From contig NZ_QICI01000019.1 of NCBI RefSeq assembly GCF_004119445.1, positions 97,858 to 161,857 on the forward strand: a stretch of 64,000 nucleotides of DNA, written 5' to 3'. The DNA comes from Chryseobacterium sp. CH21. Its GTDB lineage: Bacteria > Bacteroidota > Bacteroidia > Flavobacteriales > Weeksellaceae. Position numbers and translations under genes: made by a program. Each line of letters begins with the position of its first letter. The stretch's first letter is position 1. Of this stretch, positions 33,672-43,494 are shown piece by piece. A model generated the notes under the pieces. It made no database searches and was not told where the DNA came from. It saw nothing but the letters and a program-made list of their open reading frames with translations.

Positions 33672-34868
33672 TTAAGAGATCACTCCTAATTCTTTTCCAA
33701 CCTTTTCAAAAGCAGCAATCGCTTTATCCAAATGTTCTCTTGTGTGAGCCGCAGATAGCTGTACTCTGATTCTCGCTTTCCCTTTCGGTACTACAGGATA
33801 GAAGAATCCGATTACATAAATACCTTCATCCATAAGCTTTTCAGCCATTTTCTGAGAAAGTGGTGCATCATAAAGCATTACCGGAACGATAGCAGCATCT
33901 CCTTCAGGAATATCAAAACCTTTAGCTTTCATTTCTGTTCTGAAGTATTCTGCATTTTCCATTACTTTATCACGAAGGGATGTATCATCAGAAATCATAT
34001 CCAAAACTTTCAAAGCAGCTCCAACAATTCCAGGTGCCAGAGAGTTCGAGAATAAATAAGGTCTTGAACGCTGTCTCAGCATATCAATGATCTCTTTCTT
34101 ACCGGAAGTAAATCCTCCTAAAGCTCCTCCTAAAGCTTTTCCTAAAGTGGAAGTGATGATATCTACTCTACCCATTACTTCATTAGCCTCATGCGTTCCA
34201 CGGCCAGTTTTCCCGATGAAACCTGTTGCGTGAGAATCATCTACCATTACCAAAGCATCATATTTATCAGCAAGGTCGCAAACTCCTTTTAAGTCTGCAA
34301 CGATACCATCCATTGAAAATACTCCGTCTGTAACAATAATTTTGAAACGGTGATTCTTTTCAGAAGCTGCAATCAACTGAGCTTCCAGATCAGCCATGTT
34401 ATTGTTTTTGTATCTGTATCTCGCTGCTTTACACAAACGAACACCATCAATAATTGAAGCGTGGTTTAATTCATCTGAAATAATAGCATCTTCTTCTGTA
34501 AACAAAGGTTCGAAAACCCCACCATTCGCATCAAATGCAGCAGCATAAAGAATAGTATCTTCAAGACCTAAGAAATCAGCGATTTTTTTCTCCAAATCTT
34601 TGTGAATATCCTGTGTACCACAGATGAAACGTACAGAAGACATTCCATATCCATGAGACTGAATCATTTCCTGAGAAGCTTTCATAACTTCCGGATGATT
34701 TGATAATCCCAGATAATTATTCGCACAGAAGTTCAAAAGCTTTTTTCCGTTAGCTTCTATTTCTGCACTTTGTTGAGAAGTGATGATTCTTTCTCTTTTG
34801 TAAAGTCCGTCATTCTCAATATTCTGAAGTTCATTCTGTAAATGTTGAAGGTATTTTTCAGAGATCAT
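33672..34868 (-). CDS. kbl: Glycine C-acetyltransferase (2-amino-3-ketobutyrate CoA ligase)
   Basis: PLP enzyme of the alpha-oxoamine synthase family, 398 residues. It cleaves 2-amino-3-oxobutyrate with CoA to glycine and acetyl-CoA in threonine breakdown, after threonine dehydrogenase. The PLP lysine is in [14 protein letters not shown]. Other blocks are [28 protein letters not shown] and [16 protein letters not shown]. The Tdh gene is not next to it. It stands as a single gene with its own terminator. Confidence 0.95.
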   Translation of the reverse strand: MISEKYLQHLQNELQNIENDGLYKRERIITSQQSAEIEANGKKLLNFCANNYLGLSNHPEVMKASQEMIQSHGYGMSSVRFICGTQDIHKDLEKKIADFLGLEDTILYAAAFDANGGVFEPLFTEEDAIISDELNHASIIDGVRLCKAARYRYKNNNMADLEAQLIAASEKNHRFKIIVTDGVFSMDGIVADLKGVCDLADKYDALVMVDDSHATGFIGKTGRGTHEANEVMGRVDIITSTLGKALGGALGGFTSGKKEIIDMLRQRSRPYLFSNSLAPGIVGAALKVLDMISDDTSLRDKVMENAEYFRTEMKAKGFDIPEGDAAIVPVMLYDAPLSQKMAEKLMDEGIYVIGFFYPVVPKGKARIRVQLSAAHTREHLDKAIAAFEKVGKELGVIS

Positions 34869-35001
34869 TTTTGATAATTTTTAGATGTGCTAATTTACTA
34901 AAAAGGCAGTAAAATAAAACCTTTTATCAGTTTAATTCTAAAAAATCAGTAGAGATTTCAGTTTTAACATTATTAGTCTACAAATTTAGTAGGATAATAT
35001 T

Positions 35002-35009
35002 TATATTTG
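35002..35009 (+). promoter_or_regulatory. -7 promoter element
   Basis: TATATTTG matches TAnnTTTG, 16 nt before the ATG at 35026. It supports that start over the ATG at 35022, which is out of frame. Confidence 0.55.
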
Positions 35010-35025
35010 TTTAAAATTTTCATGC

Positions 35026-35904
35026 ATGAGACTAAAGCCGGTACAAAAAATAGAGAAAATCAGTTCAAAAACCTTTATTAACAGGCATATGAAGCCGAGA
35101 ATCCCAATTATTCTTGAAGACTTTGTACATCCGGAAAGTCCCGCTTTCAATAAGTGGAATTATGAATATTTCAAAGAAATTGCAGGAGATCATAAAGTCA
35201 ATATATATGGCAGTGAACTCGATTCTCTAGACAGAGTAGCCAGTGATCCGATAGCAGAATCTACATTTTCAGAGTATCTCGATCAGATACAATCTGCCCC
35301 TACTGAACACAGACTTTTCCTATTTAATTTAATAAAAATAAAGCCTGAACTTAAGAACGATATCATCTACAATGATGTTACGAATGGTAAAATACTAAAA
35401 TGGCTGCCTTTTATGTTTTTCGGTGGCGAAGGTTCTGTAACGAGAAATCATATTGATATTGACATGTCACATGTTTTCATCACCCAGTTCCAAGGGATTA
35501 AAAGGATCTGGCTTTTTCCTTGGGAGCAGTCTGATTTCATGTACAAACTGCCTTACAACTTCCATAGTCTCGCTCAAATCAAAAAACCAGATTACAGAAA
35601 ATACCCTGCGCTCTTATATTTAGATGGTTACGAAGCTGTCATTCATCCTGGAGAGACACTTTACATTCCCTCCGGATGGTGGCATTATATTCAATATGAT
35701 TCGGAAGGATACTCAATATCTGTGAGAGCATTACCCACAAGTTCGCTGGAAAAATGGCGTGGTTTTAAAAACTTAGTCATTACGAGGCATTTTGATAACC
35801 TCATGCGTAAACTATTCAAAGAAAGATGGTTTGAATACAAAGTAAAAACGGCAAGAAAAAGAGGAGCCAGAGCTGCTAGAAAACAAAGAAGCTTTCAAAT
35901 CTGA
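35026..35904 (+). CDS. Cupin-like / JmjC-fold Fe(II) dioxygenase-like protein
   Basis: A 292-residue protein resembling FIH-type cupin-8 hydroxylases. HIDID in VTRNHIDIDMSHVF supplies the His-x-Asp of the iron site and IPSGWWHYIQY the distal His. GIKRIWLFPWEQ is the usual block between them. It would act on a protein or RNA side chain with 2-oxoglutarate; the substrate is unknown. The basic C-terminal tail (TARKRGARAARKQRSF) is unusual and could bind nucleic acid or ribosomes. The stop codon is inside the terminator hairpin. Confidence 0.88.
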   Translation: MRLKPVQKIEKISSKTFINRHMKPRIPIILEDFVHPESPAFNKWNYEYFKEIAGDHKVNIYGSELDSLDRVASDPIAESTFSEYLDQIQSAPTEHRLFLFNLIKIKPELKNDIIYNDVTNGKILKWLPFMFFGGEGSVTRNHIDIDMSHVFITQFQGIKRIWLFPWEQSDFMYKLPYNFHSLAQIKKPDYRKYPALLYLDGYEAVIHPGETLYIPSGWWHYIQYDSEGYSISVRALPTSSLEKWRGFKNLVITRHFDNLMRKLFKERWFEYKVKTARKRGARAARKQRSFQI

Positions 35905-35915
35905 AAGCTTCTTTT
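35885..35915 (+). terminator. Terminator overlapping the stop codon of the cupin-like gene
   Basis: AAAGAAGCTTTCA pairs with TGAAAGCTTCTTT around AATC. The TGA stop is the first base triplet of the right arm, so the last codons double as the left arm. Confidence 0.85.
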
Positions 35916-35973
35916 GTTATATCATTATTGATTTTGGTAAACGCAAAGATTCATACTTTACCTCTCGTCATTT

Positions 35974-37905
35974 TTAATGCTTAATAAATTTAATACTCTT
36001 TTCATCAATCGTAATAAAGTAAGCTCCAGGAACCAATTCTGAAATTCCGATCGCTTTACCTGGCTGATAAATTCCTTTTCCTACTAATTTACCGTCTATA
36101 GCATGAATCGTAAAATCTGCAGCTCTGTTAAGACCTTTAAGGTTAATTTCATTTTTGGCAGGATTCGGATATAAGCCAAACTCTTCTTTCTCAACAGAAG
36201 AAACACTTAAAGTATTATCCTGAGTAACGGTAGAGTTTTTCTCAAGAATCTGGTATTCATAATTAAACTGAACGCTTGCAATCGGGAACGTTACAGACTG
36301 TAAAAAACTTTGATTATTTGAAGTATTATTTAAAACCAAATAAGCAGTCTGCCCTGCAGTTCCAGTCACTTTAATAGGTAAAGGCATTTCAAAGAAACTT
36401 ACCAAAGAGCTGCTCTGGGTCTGGGAAACTTTGAATAAAGCCTGATTCCCGTTTTGCATCCACTTTATATTATAAGTAGGATATCCTTCTCCGTACACCC
36501 AGTCATTAAAAAATTCTGTAAAATCTTTCCCCGTAGACTGAAGCAAAGAAGCATTGAGATCAGCTGTACGTGCATAGCTGTACGCCAGATTCGGTCTTGC
36601 ATGATAGTCTTTAAGTGCCTGATAAAAAACGGCATCACCTAAAGACCACTTCAGCATTCTCAGGATATATCCTCCTTTTGCATACGATAATCTGCTGTCA
36701 AAAATTCTGTTGATGCTGGAAAGTCCTGAATCCGGAACATAAACGCTTCCTCCTACACTTCCGGTAATATAGTTGGACTGACCTTGTAAGTAATTCAAAA
36801 ATTCCGTATTGGTCATCAGTAGTTTTTCATTGGCAACATGCTCTCCGAAAGTGGCAAAACCTTCATTCAGCCAGATATCATTCCAGGCACCACAAGTCAC
36901 TTTATCACCAAACCACTGATGGGTAAGTTCATGGGCTATAAGCTGTTTGCTCCATCCTCCCATAGAAGACATGGTCTGATGCTCCATTCCCCCTCCATAC
37001 ATGAATTCCATATGACCATATTTTTCATTACGGAAAGGATAAGCCCCAAAATACGTTTCAAAAGTATCCATTACCTGCTTTGTCCAGTTAATATTGGCTA
37101 TACTGGTAGCATTTGAACTAGTGGATGGGTAAATATAGTTCACAAAAGGAAACGGAGGATTTCCAATGGTATCGGTAAGCTTTACAAAATTAGTAATAGA
37201 CAATGCTATCAAATAAGCTGGTGTAGGATACATCGTTCTCCAGAAGGTAAGCTTTGTAGATCCGGTAGGAAAAGTTTCAGACATCAATTTTCCGTTAGCA
37301 GCCACGCTGTAATTGGATGGAGTTGTAATTTTAAAATCAAATCTTTCAATTTTATCATTCAAACTCTGTTTTGTTGGAAACCAGTCCTGTGCGCCATAAG
37401 GTTCATTCAACGTAGAAAGCACCGGGGTTCCGCTCTGAAGAGTCGTTCTGAACGCATCATTACTTGTAGAAGGTGCTCCTGCATAATAAATGGTAAGTGA
37501 ATCTACTGTATTGGCAGGAATAGAAGCTGGAAAATCAATTTTCAATTCTTTTGAAGGAAGCTGCTGAAAACTTGTAATGTTAGTTCCGTGATACTTCACC
37601 TGAGAAACCGTTAATGAATTGGAAAGATCAAAATAAATGCTTCCCATACTTTGGTTAGGTTTAAAATGTGAAGTTACTGAACCTGAGATATTATATACTG
37701 CAGGATCCAGACTTACATCCATTCTCTGATACTGCAAGTCATAATTCAGGGTATTGGGATTCGTATTCCCGATGTTCATTTTCTGAGTAAAGGATTGTTT
37801 CTCTTTTTCGATCAATCCTTTCATATCTATGTTTTGCTCATGTTTCTGGCCATAGAACTGCTGGGATAATATAAATCCAAACACCAAAAGGTACAATTTT
37901 GTCAT
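35974..37905 (-). CDS. M1 family aminopeptidase with T9SS type A sorting domain
   Basis: Secreted zinc metallopeptidase of 643 residues. Signal peptide to about residue 20. The exopeptidase motif GGGMEHQ is at 304-310, and zinc ligands are HELTH (325-329) and Glu348 (NEGF). The N-terminal beta domain is typical of M1 enzymes. The last 80 residues are a T9SS type A tail (FGLYPNPAKNEINLKGL...PGAYFITIDEKSIKFIKH). It probably trims peptides at the cell surface or in the medium. Single gene, co-oriented with dacB but separated by a terminator. Confidence 0.95.
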   Translation of the reverse strand: MTKLYLLVFGFILSQQFYGQKHEQNIDMKGLIEKEKQSFTQKMNIGNTNPNTLNYDLQYQRMDVSLDPAVYNISGSVTSHFKPNQSMGSIYFDLSNSLTVSQVKYHGTNITSFQQLPSKELKIDFPASIPANTVDSLTIYYAGAPSTSNDAFRTTLQSGTPVLSTLNEPYGAQDWFPTKQSLNDKIERFDFKITTPSNYSVAANGKLMSETFPTGSTKLTFWRTMYPTPAYLIALSITNFVKLTDTIGNPPFPFVNYIYPSTSSNATSIANINWTKQVMDTFETYFGAYPFRNEKYGHMEFMYGGGMEHQTMSSMGGWSKQLIAHELTHQWFGDKVTCGAWNDIWLNEGFATFGEHVANEKLLMTNTEFLNYLQGQSNYITGSVGGSVYVPDSGLSSINRIFDSRLSYAKGGYILRMLKWSLGDAVFYQALKDYHARPNLAYSYARTADLNASLLQSTGKDFTEFFNDWVYGEGYPTYNIKWMQNGNQALFKVSQTQSSSLVSFFEMPLPIKVTGTAGQTAYLVLNNTSNNQSFLQSVTFPIASVQFNYEYQILEKNSTVTQDNTLSVSSVEKEEFGLYPNPAKNEINLKGLNRAADFTIHAIDGKLVGKGIYQPGKAIGISELVPGAYFITIDEKSIKFIKH

Positions 37906-37928
37906 GTTTTGAAAAATTTAATCAAATA

Positions 37929-37963
37929 TAAAAAAAACCTTTTAATCAATTATTAAAAGGCTG
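37929..37963 (-). terminator. Terminator after dacB
   Basis: Read on the minus strand, CCTTTTAAT pairs with ATTAAAAGG over a short loop, and a run of T follows. It is AT-rich but well formed. Confidence 0.75.
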
Positions 37964-37988
37964 TTATAATATATAAAATAAAACATTT

Positions 37989-39458
37989 TTAAAGATCCAG
38001 TGCGGGTTCAAGAATTTTTTCCATTCTCTTTTTCACCATATCTACAGACCCGAAATAGTTATTCACCATTAAAGAGAACACCAATGTCTTCCCGGAATTT
38101 GTTTTCAGATAACCTGCTAATGTTTTTACTTTATTTAAAGTTCCCGTTTTAGCAAAAACCTGTCCGTTACCTCCTCCAATAAACATTCTTTTTAAAGTTC
38201 CGGATTGTCCTCCGATGGGAAGAGAGGTTAGATAAGATCTGTAATATTTCTGATCCATCAAAGAAGTAAGAAATTTTGCCTGTGAAATAGGAGTTACATT
38301 ATTGCTTCTTGAAAGGCCGCTTCCATCCATATAAGTAAGACCATTCATATCAAAACCTGCATCTTTTAGGTGATTAGTCACCACAATTCTTCCTGATTCT
38401 GAAGTCTGGTCACCCATTTTCTGATAACCTACTGTTCTTAATAAAGCTTCGGCTAATGAGTTATCACTATGCTGATTGGTATAATAAATAATATCGCTTA
38501 AAGTTGGAGATTTATAAGCTGAAAGCATTTTTCTGCCTTCCGGAGCTGAATCTGTCATTTTCGGACTTACTTTTCCGGTAACAGGGATTCCGCTTTTTAC
38601 CAATGTAGTTCTGAAAGAATTGGCAAGATATGCCGGAGCATCAGGAAGTTTGGTTGTTAAAGCTCCATTCCCTTCATATTTATCAGCATATACCATCTGA
38701 TGGTTATAAGGAGAGACATAGAAAAATTTCTTATCTGTGGAGAAACTTCCTTTTTTGACAATCAGTTTTTCGTTGGCCGGGTTAATATCGCGGGTACTTC
38801 CAGCAGGCAGATAGTAATTATTGTTTTCCAACCATACAACATTTTCCGGAAGCACTGAAATATTGCCTTTGAAAAGCGCTGTCTGAATGATAATATCACC
38901 ATTTACCTTTTTGATTCCCTCTCTTGAAACTCCGCCTACAAAATCTGAAATAATATCTCTATACGATGCAGCACCAGCTTTATTGGTTCCCAAAGACGGG
39001 TCACCGCTTCCTATTACATAAAGATTTCCATTTAAGACTCCATTTTCATCGATAGTCCCTGAATACTCAAGCTGAGTCATCCAACGGTAGTTTTCACCCA
39101 AAAGGTTTAATGCTGTTTCCGTTGTAAGCAGCTTTGTAGTAGAAGCAGGTACTAAAGGAGTATTTTCATTGTACGAAGAGATTACCTTCTTCGTTTTCGG
39201 ATCGTACACTACGAATCCCCAGCTTGCATTTTTCAGCACAGGATCCGCCATCATTGTGTTTACATTAATATCTACAAGTTCTTTTGCTGACAAAACAGTT
39301 TTCTCCACCATCGTACTAACGGGTGAAGGCAGATTTAAACTGCTTTTCTGACTGTCATAATTCTGAGAATAAAGAACGGTAGAAACGGTAGACTGAGCCA
39401 GGAAAAAACCAGAAGCCAGCACCGCCGCACTTGAAAAACATTTTCTGAAATTTACCAT
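37989..39458 (-). CDS. dacB: D-alanyl-D-alanine carboxypeptidase/endopeptidase (PBP4 type)
   Basis: Low-molecular-weight penicillin-binding protein of 489 residues that trims peptidoglycan stem peptides in the periplasm. Signal peptide ends near residue 22 (ASGFFLAQ). Active-site motifs are SxxK with Ser106 and Lys109 (PASTTKLL), SDN in HSDNSLAEALL, and KTG in FAKTGTLNKVKTLAGY. The long insertion between SxxK and SxN is diagnostic of PBP4 (S13 family). Confidence 0.95.
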   Translation of the reverse strand: MVNFRKCFSSAAVLASGFFLAQSTVSTVLYSQNYDSQKSSLNLPSPVSTMVEKTVLSAKELVDINVNTMMADPVLKNASWGFVVYDPKTKKVISSYNENTPLVPASTTKLLTTETALNLLGENYRWMTQLEYSGTIDENGVLNGNLYVIGSGDPSLGTNKAGAASYRDIISDFVGGVSREGIKKVNGDIIIQTALFKGNISVLPENVVWLENNNYYLPAGSTRDINPANEKLIVKKGSFSTDKKFFYVSPYNHQMVYADKYEGNGALTTKLPDAPAYLANSFRTTLVKSGIPVTGKVSPKMTDSAPEGRKMLSAYKSPTLSDIIYYTNQHSDNSLAEALLRTVGYQKMGDQTSESGRIVVTNHLKDAGFDMNGLTYMDGSGLSRSNNVTPISQAKFLTSLMDQKYYRSYLTSLPIGGQSGTLKRMFIGGGNGQVFAKTGTLNKVKTLAGYLKTNSGKTLVFSLMVNNYFGSVDMVKKRMEKILEPALDL

Positions 39459-39619
39459 CTATCTTCTTTTTGTTTTACAGTTTTGACTCTATAAAAAATG
39501 AAAGGTTAAATCATTCAATTAAAAAGCCAAACACTTAATCAACGTCCAAAAGTAGAAATTATTGTTATACAATGACCTACCAGTATCTTATAAAAGAGTC
39601 TAAAGTTTGTTAAAAATTG

Positions 39620-42067
39620 TTAAAAATCCACAAAAACAGCTTTTTTAATGCTTTGATATGCAGTAATTTCATCAAATTCTTTCAAACTTATCAAAACCAT
39701 GTTTTTGAATTTCTCATAGTTTTTACCTCTGGGAAGCTTAAGCATAATCTGGAACTGATATAGATTATTAAGTCTTGCAATCTGAGCTCTCTCAGGGCCC
39801 AACACACACTCTTCCGGAAGGTATTTTCTAAGGATAGACCCTAAAAACTGAGAAGCCCGATCCACTTTATCTTCTCTAATGTGTTTCATTTCAATCATGA
39901 TCAGCTTGGTAAAAGGCGGATAATGGAATTTCTGACGTTCTGTAAGGATATATTTATAGATCTTCGCAGGATTATTCATTTTAATCAACTGAAATACAGA
40001 GTGTTCAGGATTATAAGTCTGAATAAGGATTCTTCCTTTTCCTGAAACTCTTCCGGCTCTTCCTGAAACCTGTGTGATCAGTTGATAAGCTCTTTCTTCC
40101 GCTCTGAAATCCTGTACATATAATAAGGAATCTGCTTTAGGAATGGTCACCAGTTCGATATGATCGAAATCAAGGCCTTTAGAAATCATCTGTGTTCCTA
40201 CGATGATATCTGTTTCTCCTTCTTCAATCTTCTCATACAGCTTTTCGTAGGCAAATTTCTTACGCATAGAATCCACATCCATTCTGTCCACCACATTTTC
40301 AGGGAACAGCTTGGTAACTTCCTCATGAATTTGTTCTACCCCTACTCCTCTTTCATTCAGATTTTCAGAATTGCATTTGGGGCAGGTTTTTGGTTTTGAA
40401 GCTTTTTGTCCGCAATAGTGGCATTTCATTTCATTAGCAGCCTTGTGATACGTCATTACGACATCACAGTTGGAGCAGTAATTGACATAGCCACAGCTCT
40501 CACATTCTATGACATTCGAATAGCCACGGCGATTATGTAGCACGATCGCCTGATTTTTTTCATCTACCGTTTTCTTGATCTCGTCTATAAGCTTCAGAGA
40601 AAAATTTCCCGAAACCTTTTTCGATTCCTGAGCTTCTTTGAAATTGATCAGCTCATATTCCGGCAGATTAACATTCCCGAATCTTTCATTCAGGAAAACA
40701 TATTTCATTTTATCTTTTCTGGCTATGTAGTAGCTCTCAACAGAGGGCGTTGCAGATCCTAAAATCACTCCTGCGCTGTAGAATCCACCCAAAACCAATG
40801 AAGCATCTTTAGCATTAAAATAAGGAGAAACTTCTCTTGGTCTGTATGCAGAATCATGTTCTTCATCTACCACAATAAGTCCCAGATTCTGATAAGGTAA
40901 AAACAAAGCATTGCGGGTACCGATCAGAATACGGATGTCATTCTGCCTGATTCTCCTCCATACTTCTACTCTTTCAAAATCTGTTAGTTTCTGATGATAA
41001 AAACCGAGTTGCCTGCCGTATTTTTTTTCTAATCTTTGGGTAATTTGTTTGGTCAGAGAAATTTCAGGAAGTAAAAACAGAACATTTTTTCCTTCTTTGA
41101 TGCATTCATCAATTTTCTCCAAATAAATATGGGTCTTCCCTGAGGAAGTAACTCCGTGAAGCAGGACATTTTTCCCTTCTTCAAAAGCTTCATCAATTTC
41201 AGATTTTGCTATTTTCTGCTGTTCGGAAAGTTCTTCAAGCTCCTCAATTTCTCCTTCATAGCTTTCAATTCTGTCCTTTTGCATATAATATTCTTCTACA
41301 AGACCTTTGTCAGCTAAAGGTTTGAAGTGCGAGCTTCCGAAATATCCATCCTCAAACAGCTCCGATTTTTTAATAGGAACATCAGGATTTTCTGTCTGCT
41401 TTTCTAAGATAAGAAGAAACAGATCCTTTTGTTTTTGGGCTCTGTTCAGTTTTAAAAGCACATCTGTAAGATTCTGATTGGCCAAAACCTCATCATTAAT
41501 TCTTACATATGCTACTTCTTTCGCTTTATATTTTTCAGCAATTTTTTCATCAATCTCGATATACTGAAGATCAATCAATGAATTGATGGTTTTAATAATA
41601 TCCTTTTTAGGAATAAAAGCCTCAATATCCGTCAAATTGATCAGTTGTCGTACTTCCAATGCCTGAATCAGGTACATTTCGTTGACATCCAGATTTTCAA
41701 AATCAACAACTACACCCGGTTTTAATTTTAAATAGGTTTCACTCTCCAGTTTTAACGAAGAAGGAAAAGAAAACCGGTAAATTTCCCCAAGGCTGCACAG
41801 ATAATATTCCGAAAGCCAGTTCCAGAAATTAATCTGTTCCTCAGGCATAATCGGTTTATCATCCAGCATGCTGATGATTTCTTTTGCCACGAAGTTTTCC
41901 GGTGCATTGTCATGAAGTTCAAATACAATTCCCGTATAGATTTTCTTTCCGCCAAACGGTACCAGAACACGCATTCCAGGCTGAATTTCAGACATCATTT
42001 CTTCGGGAACTTTATACGTAAAAGATCCTTTGAGGTTCAGGGGTAAAACAATTTGAGCGTATTGCAA
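39620..42067 (-). CDS. priA: Primosomal protein N' (replication restart helicase PriA)
   Basis: Superfamily 2 helicase of 815 residues that reloads the replisome at stalled forks. N-terminal fork-binding domain (YAQIVLPLNLKGSFTYKVP). Walker A GVTSSGKTH, Walker B VDEEHDSAY, and motif VI QVSGRAGRVSGKGRILIQT. Between the helicase lobes four Cys pairs (CESCGYVNYCSNC..CHYCGQ..CPKC) form the zinc region. Full length for Bacteroidota. Confidence 0.97.
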   Translation of the reverse strand: MQYAQIVLPLNLKGSFTYKVPEEMMSEIQPGMRVLVPFGGKKIYTGIVFELHDNAPENFVAKEIISMLDDKPIMPEEQINFWNWLSEYYLCSLGEIYRFSFPSSLKLESETYLKLKPGVVVDFENLDVNEMYLIQALEVRQLINLTDIEAFIPKKDIIKTINSLIDLQYIEIDEKIAEKYKAKEVAYVRINDEVLANQNLTDVLLKLNRAQKQKDLFLLILEKQTENPDVPIKKSELFEDGYFGSSHFKPLADKGLVEEYYMQKDRIESYEGEIEELEELSEQQKIAKSEIDEAFEEGKNVLLHGVTSSGKTHIYLEKIDECIKEGKNVLFLLPEISLTKQITQRLEKKYGRQLGFYHQKLTDFERVEVWRRIRQNDIRILIGTRNALFLPYQNLGLIVVDEEHDSAYRPREVSPYFNAKDASLVLGGFYSAGVILGSATPSVESYYIARKDKMKYVFLNERFGNVNLPEYELINFKEAQESKKVSGNFSLKLIDEIKKTVDEKNQAIVLHNRRGYSNVIECESCGYVNYCSNCDVVMTYHKAANEMKCHYCGQKASKPKTCPKCNSENLNERGVGVEQIHEEVTKLFPENVVDRMDVDSMRKKFAYEKLYEKIEEGETDIIVGTQMISKGLDFDHIELVTIPKADSLLYVQDFRAEERAYQLITQVSGRAGRVSGKGRILIQTYNPEHSVFQLIKMNNPAKIYKYILTERQKFHYPPFTKLIMIEMKHIREDKVDRASQFLGSILRKYLPEECVLGPERAQIARLNNLYQFQIMLKLPRGKNYEKFKNMVLISLKEFDEITAYQSIKKAVFVDF

Positions 42068-42165
42068 GGGAAATATTTAAAGTGTAAAATTAGATTTTTC
42101 CTGAGAGAACTGCAACTTTGTGGAGATTGTTTCAAGCGTCTTTAACAGACCTTAAAATCCAATTT

Positions 42166-42239
42166 AGAAAAAATATTCAATAGAAACGGACTTTAGTCCG
42201 TTTGATAGAAGTAAAATTTCAATAGGCTTTAGCCAAAAA
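42166..42239 (-). repeat. 74-bp two-hairpin dispersed repeat, copy B
   Basis: On the minus strand it reads TTTTGGCTAAAGCC..., then CGGACTAAAGTCCG with compensatory changes that keep the stem, ending CTATTGAATATTTTTTCT as in copy A (15054-15127); same length. From 42240 to 42330 the spacer has TTCGCAAAG fragments like those in the 1-440 repeat. Confidence 0.85.
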
Positions 42240-42368
42240 CTAGATTATAACGCGATGTTCGCAAAGCTATGATGAATTGTTTAATTCGTTCGCAAAGGCG
42301 TTCCACTTAGCAAAGATATCCCTCCAAAACAACAAAGAATATTCATATTAATAAATGATGACTTATCA

Positions 42369-43277
42369 TTAAAAAAGAAGTTCTGTCATTTCATACCAGA
42401 ATGCGGAGGTAAAAAATCCGACAATAATACTGACTCCGATGATCAGATTGGTCAGTTTTGTATTCAGTCTGAATTGTTCTGCAATAATACTTGAGGTAAC
42501 AAGTGTAGGCATTGCTGCTTCAAAGACTGTGATTTTTGCCACATCTCCTTTTATTCCGAATAACAAAGCCATTCCCAGAACAATTGCGGGTGCCAGAATC
42601 AGTTTATAAAGCATAGACATTGACATCTGAGGAATCAGTTTTTTCCATCCGTTGAATTTCAGCTGTAATCCGACTGAAAATAAAGCTAATGGACTTACTG
42701 TTGCTGCCAGTTTATCAAAGAACGGTTCGGCTGCGGTAAAATCGATGAACTGCGATAATACCAAAGCAGAAATACATCCTATTAACGGGGGGAACGTAAC
42801 AAGTCTTTTTAAAATAAATAGTGCACTTACTTTTCCTGATCTGCTTCCTCCTTTCACTGCCGCAATAATTCCGAGGGTGGAAAGAGAGAAAAACATAGTC
42901 TGATCACAGATAATCGCAATACTTAAAAGCCCTTCTCCATAAAAAGCACTGACTAAGGGAAATCCAATGAATGAAGTATTGCTATAGCCACTTGCCAGTT
43001 CTAAAGTACTTCTGGAACGCCTTGAATACCCTTTGCTCTTACTGTACAACATCATAAAGAAGAAACAGAATACAGAAATGAAAAACGTAGCCGTAATTGG
43101 GAACAGCATTTCTGTTGTCCATTTTACTTTAGGCAGATATTTAAACGAAACTGCCGGAAGAGCAAGATAAAGAATCCAGGTATTGATACCTTTATGGGCA
43201 TCGGGGTGGATAGATTTTGTTGCTTTGAATATCATTCCTGCAATGATACACACTGCAATCAGAACAAAATTTACCAT
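42369..43277 (-). CDS. AEC family transporter (auxin-efflux-carrier-like)
   Basis: Ten-helix membrane transporter of 302 residues. Matches the AEC pattern: first helix VNFVLIAVCIIAGMIF, the ASGYSNTSFIGFPLVSAFYG loop with the conserved NTxFxGxP, and the C-terminal AAMPTLVTSSIIAEQF segment. Bacterial members export or take up small organic acids. The substrate is unknown. No operon partner. Confidence 0.92.
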   Translation of the reverse strand: MVNFVLIAVCIIAGMIFKATKSIHPDAHKGINTWILYLALPAVSFKYLPKVKWTTEMLFPITATFFISVFCFFFMMLYSKSKGYSRRSRSTLELASGYSNTSFIGFPLVSAFYGEGLLSIAIICDQTMFFSLSTLGIIAAVKGGSRSGKVSALFILKRLVTFPPLIGCISALVLSQFIDFTAAEPFFDKLAATVSPLALFSVGLQLKFNGWKKLIPQMSMSMLYKLILAPAIVLGMALLFGIKGDVAKITVFEAAMPTLVTSSIIAEQFRLNTKLTNLIIGVSIIVGFFTSAFWYEMTELLF

Positions 43278-43379
43278 AATTATAAAGAAATATGCTGTAA
43301 ATTTACGGCTGATTTTTGAGTTGGATGGGTAAAATTTATATTTTTTTCGTTAGAATTTCTAATGAATGTTTTCTGCTTT

Positions 43380-43412
43380 AAACCTTATAGGTTTCAAAAA
43401 CCTATAAGGTTT
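43380..43412. repeat. Perfect 15-bp hairpin (AAACCTTATAGGTTT family)
   Basis: AAACCTTATAGGTTT and AAACCTATAAGGTTT are perfect reverse complements around CAA, and each arm is itself nearly palindromic. A second small hairpin (TGTCAA...TTGACA, about 43443-43465) follows. No T-tract lies on either side, so a repeat element is likelier than a terminator. Confidence 0.75.
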
Positions 43413-43494
43413 GGAGATCTCCCTTCCGGAAATTTATAACCAATGTCAAGGTTCAAAGCTTTGACACAGTGAAATAATTTTTCAAAAATATATT

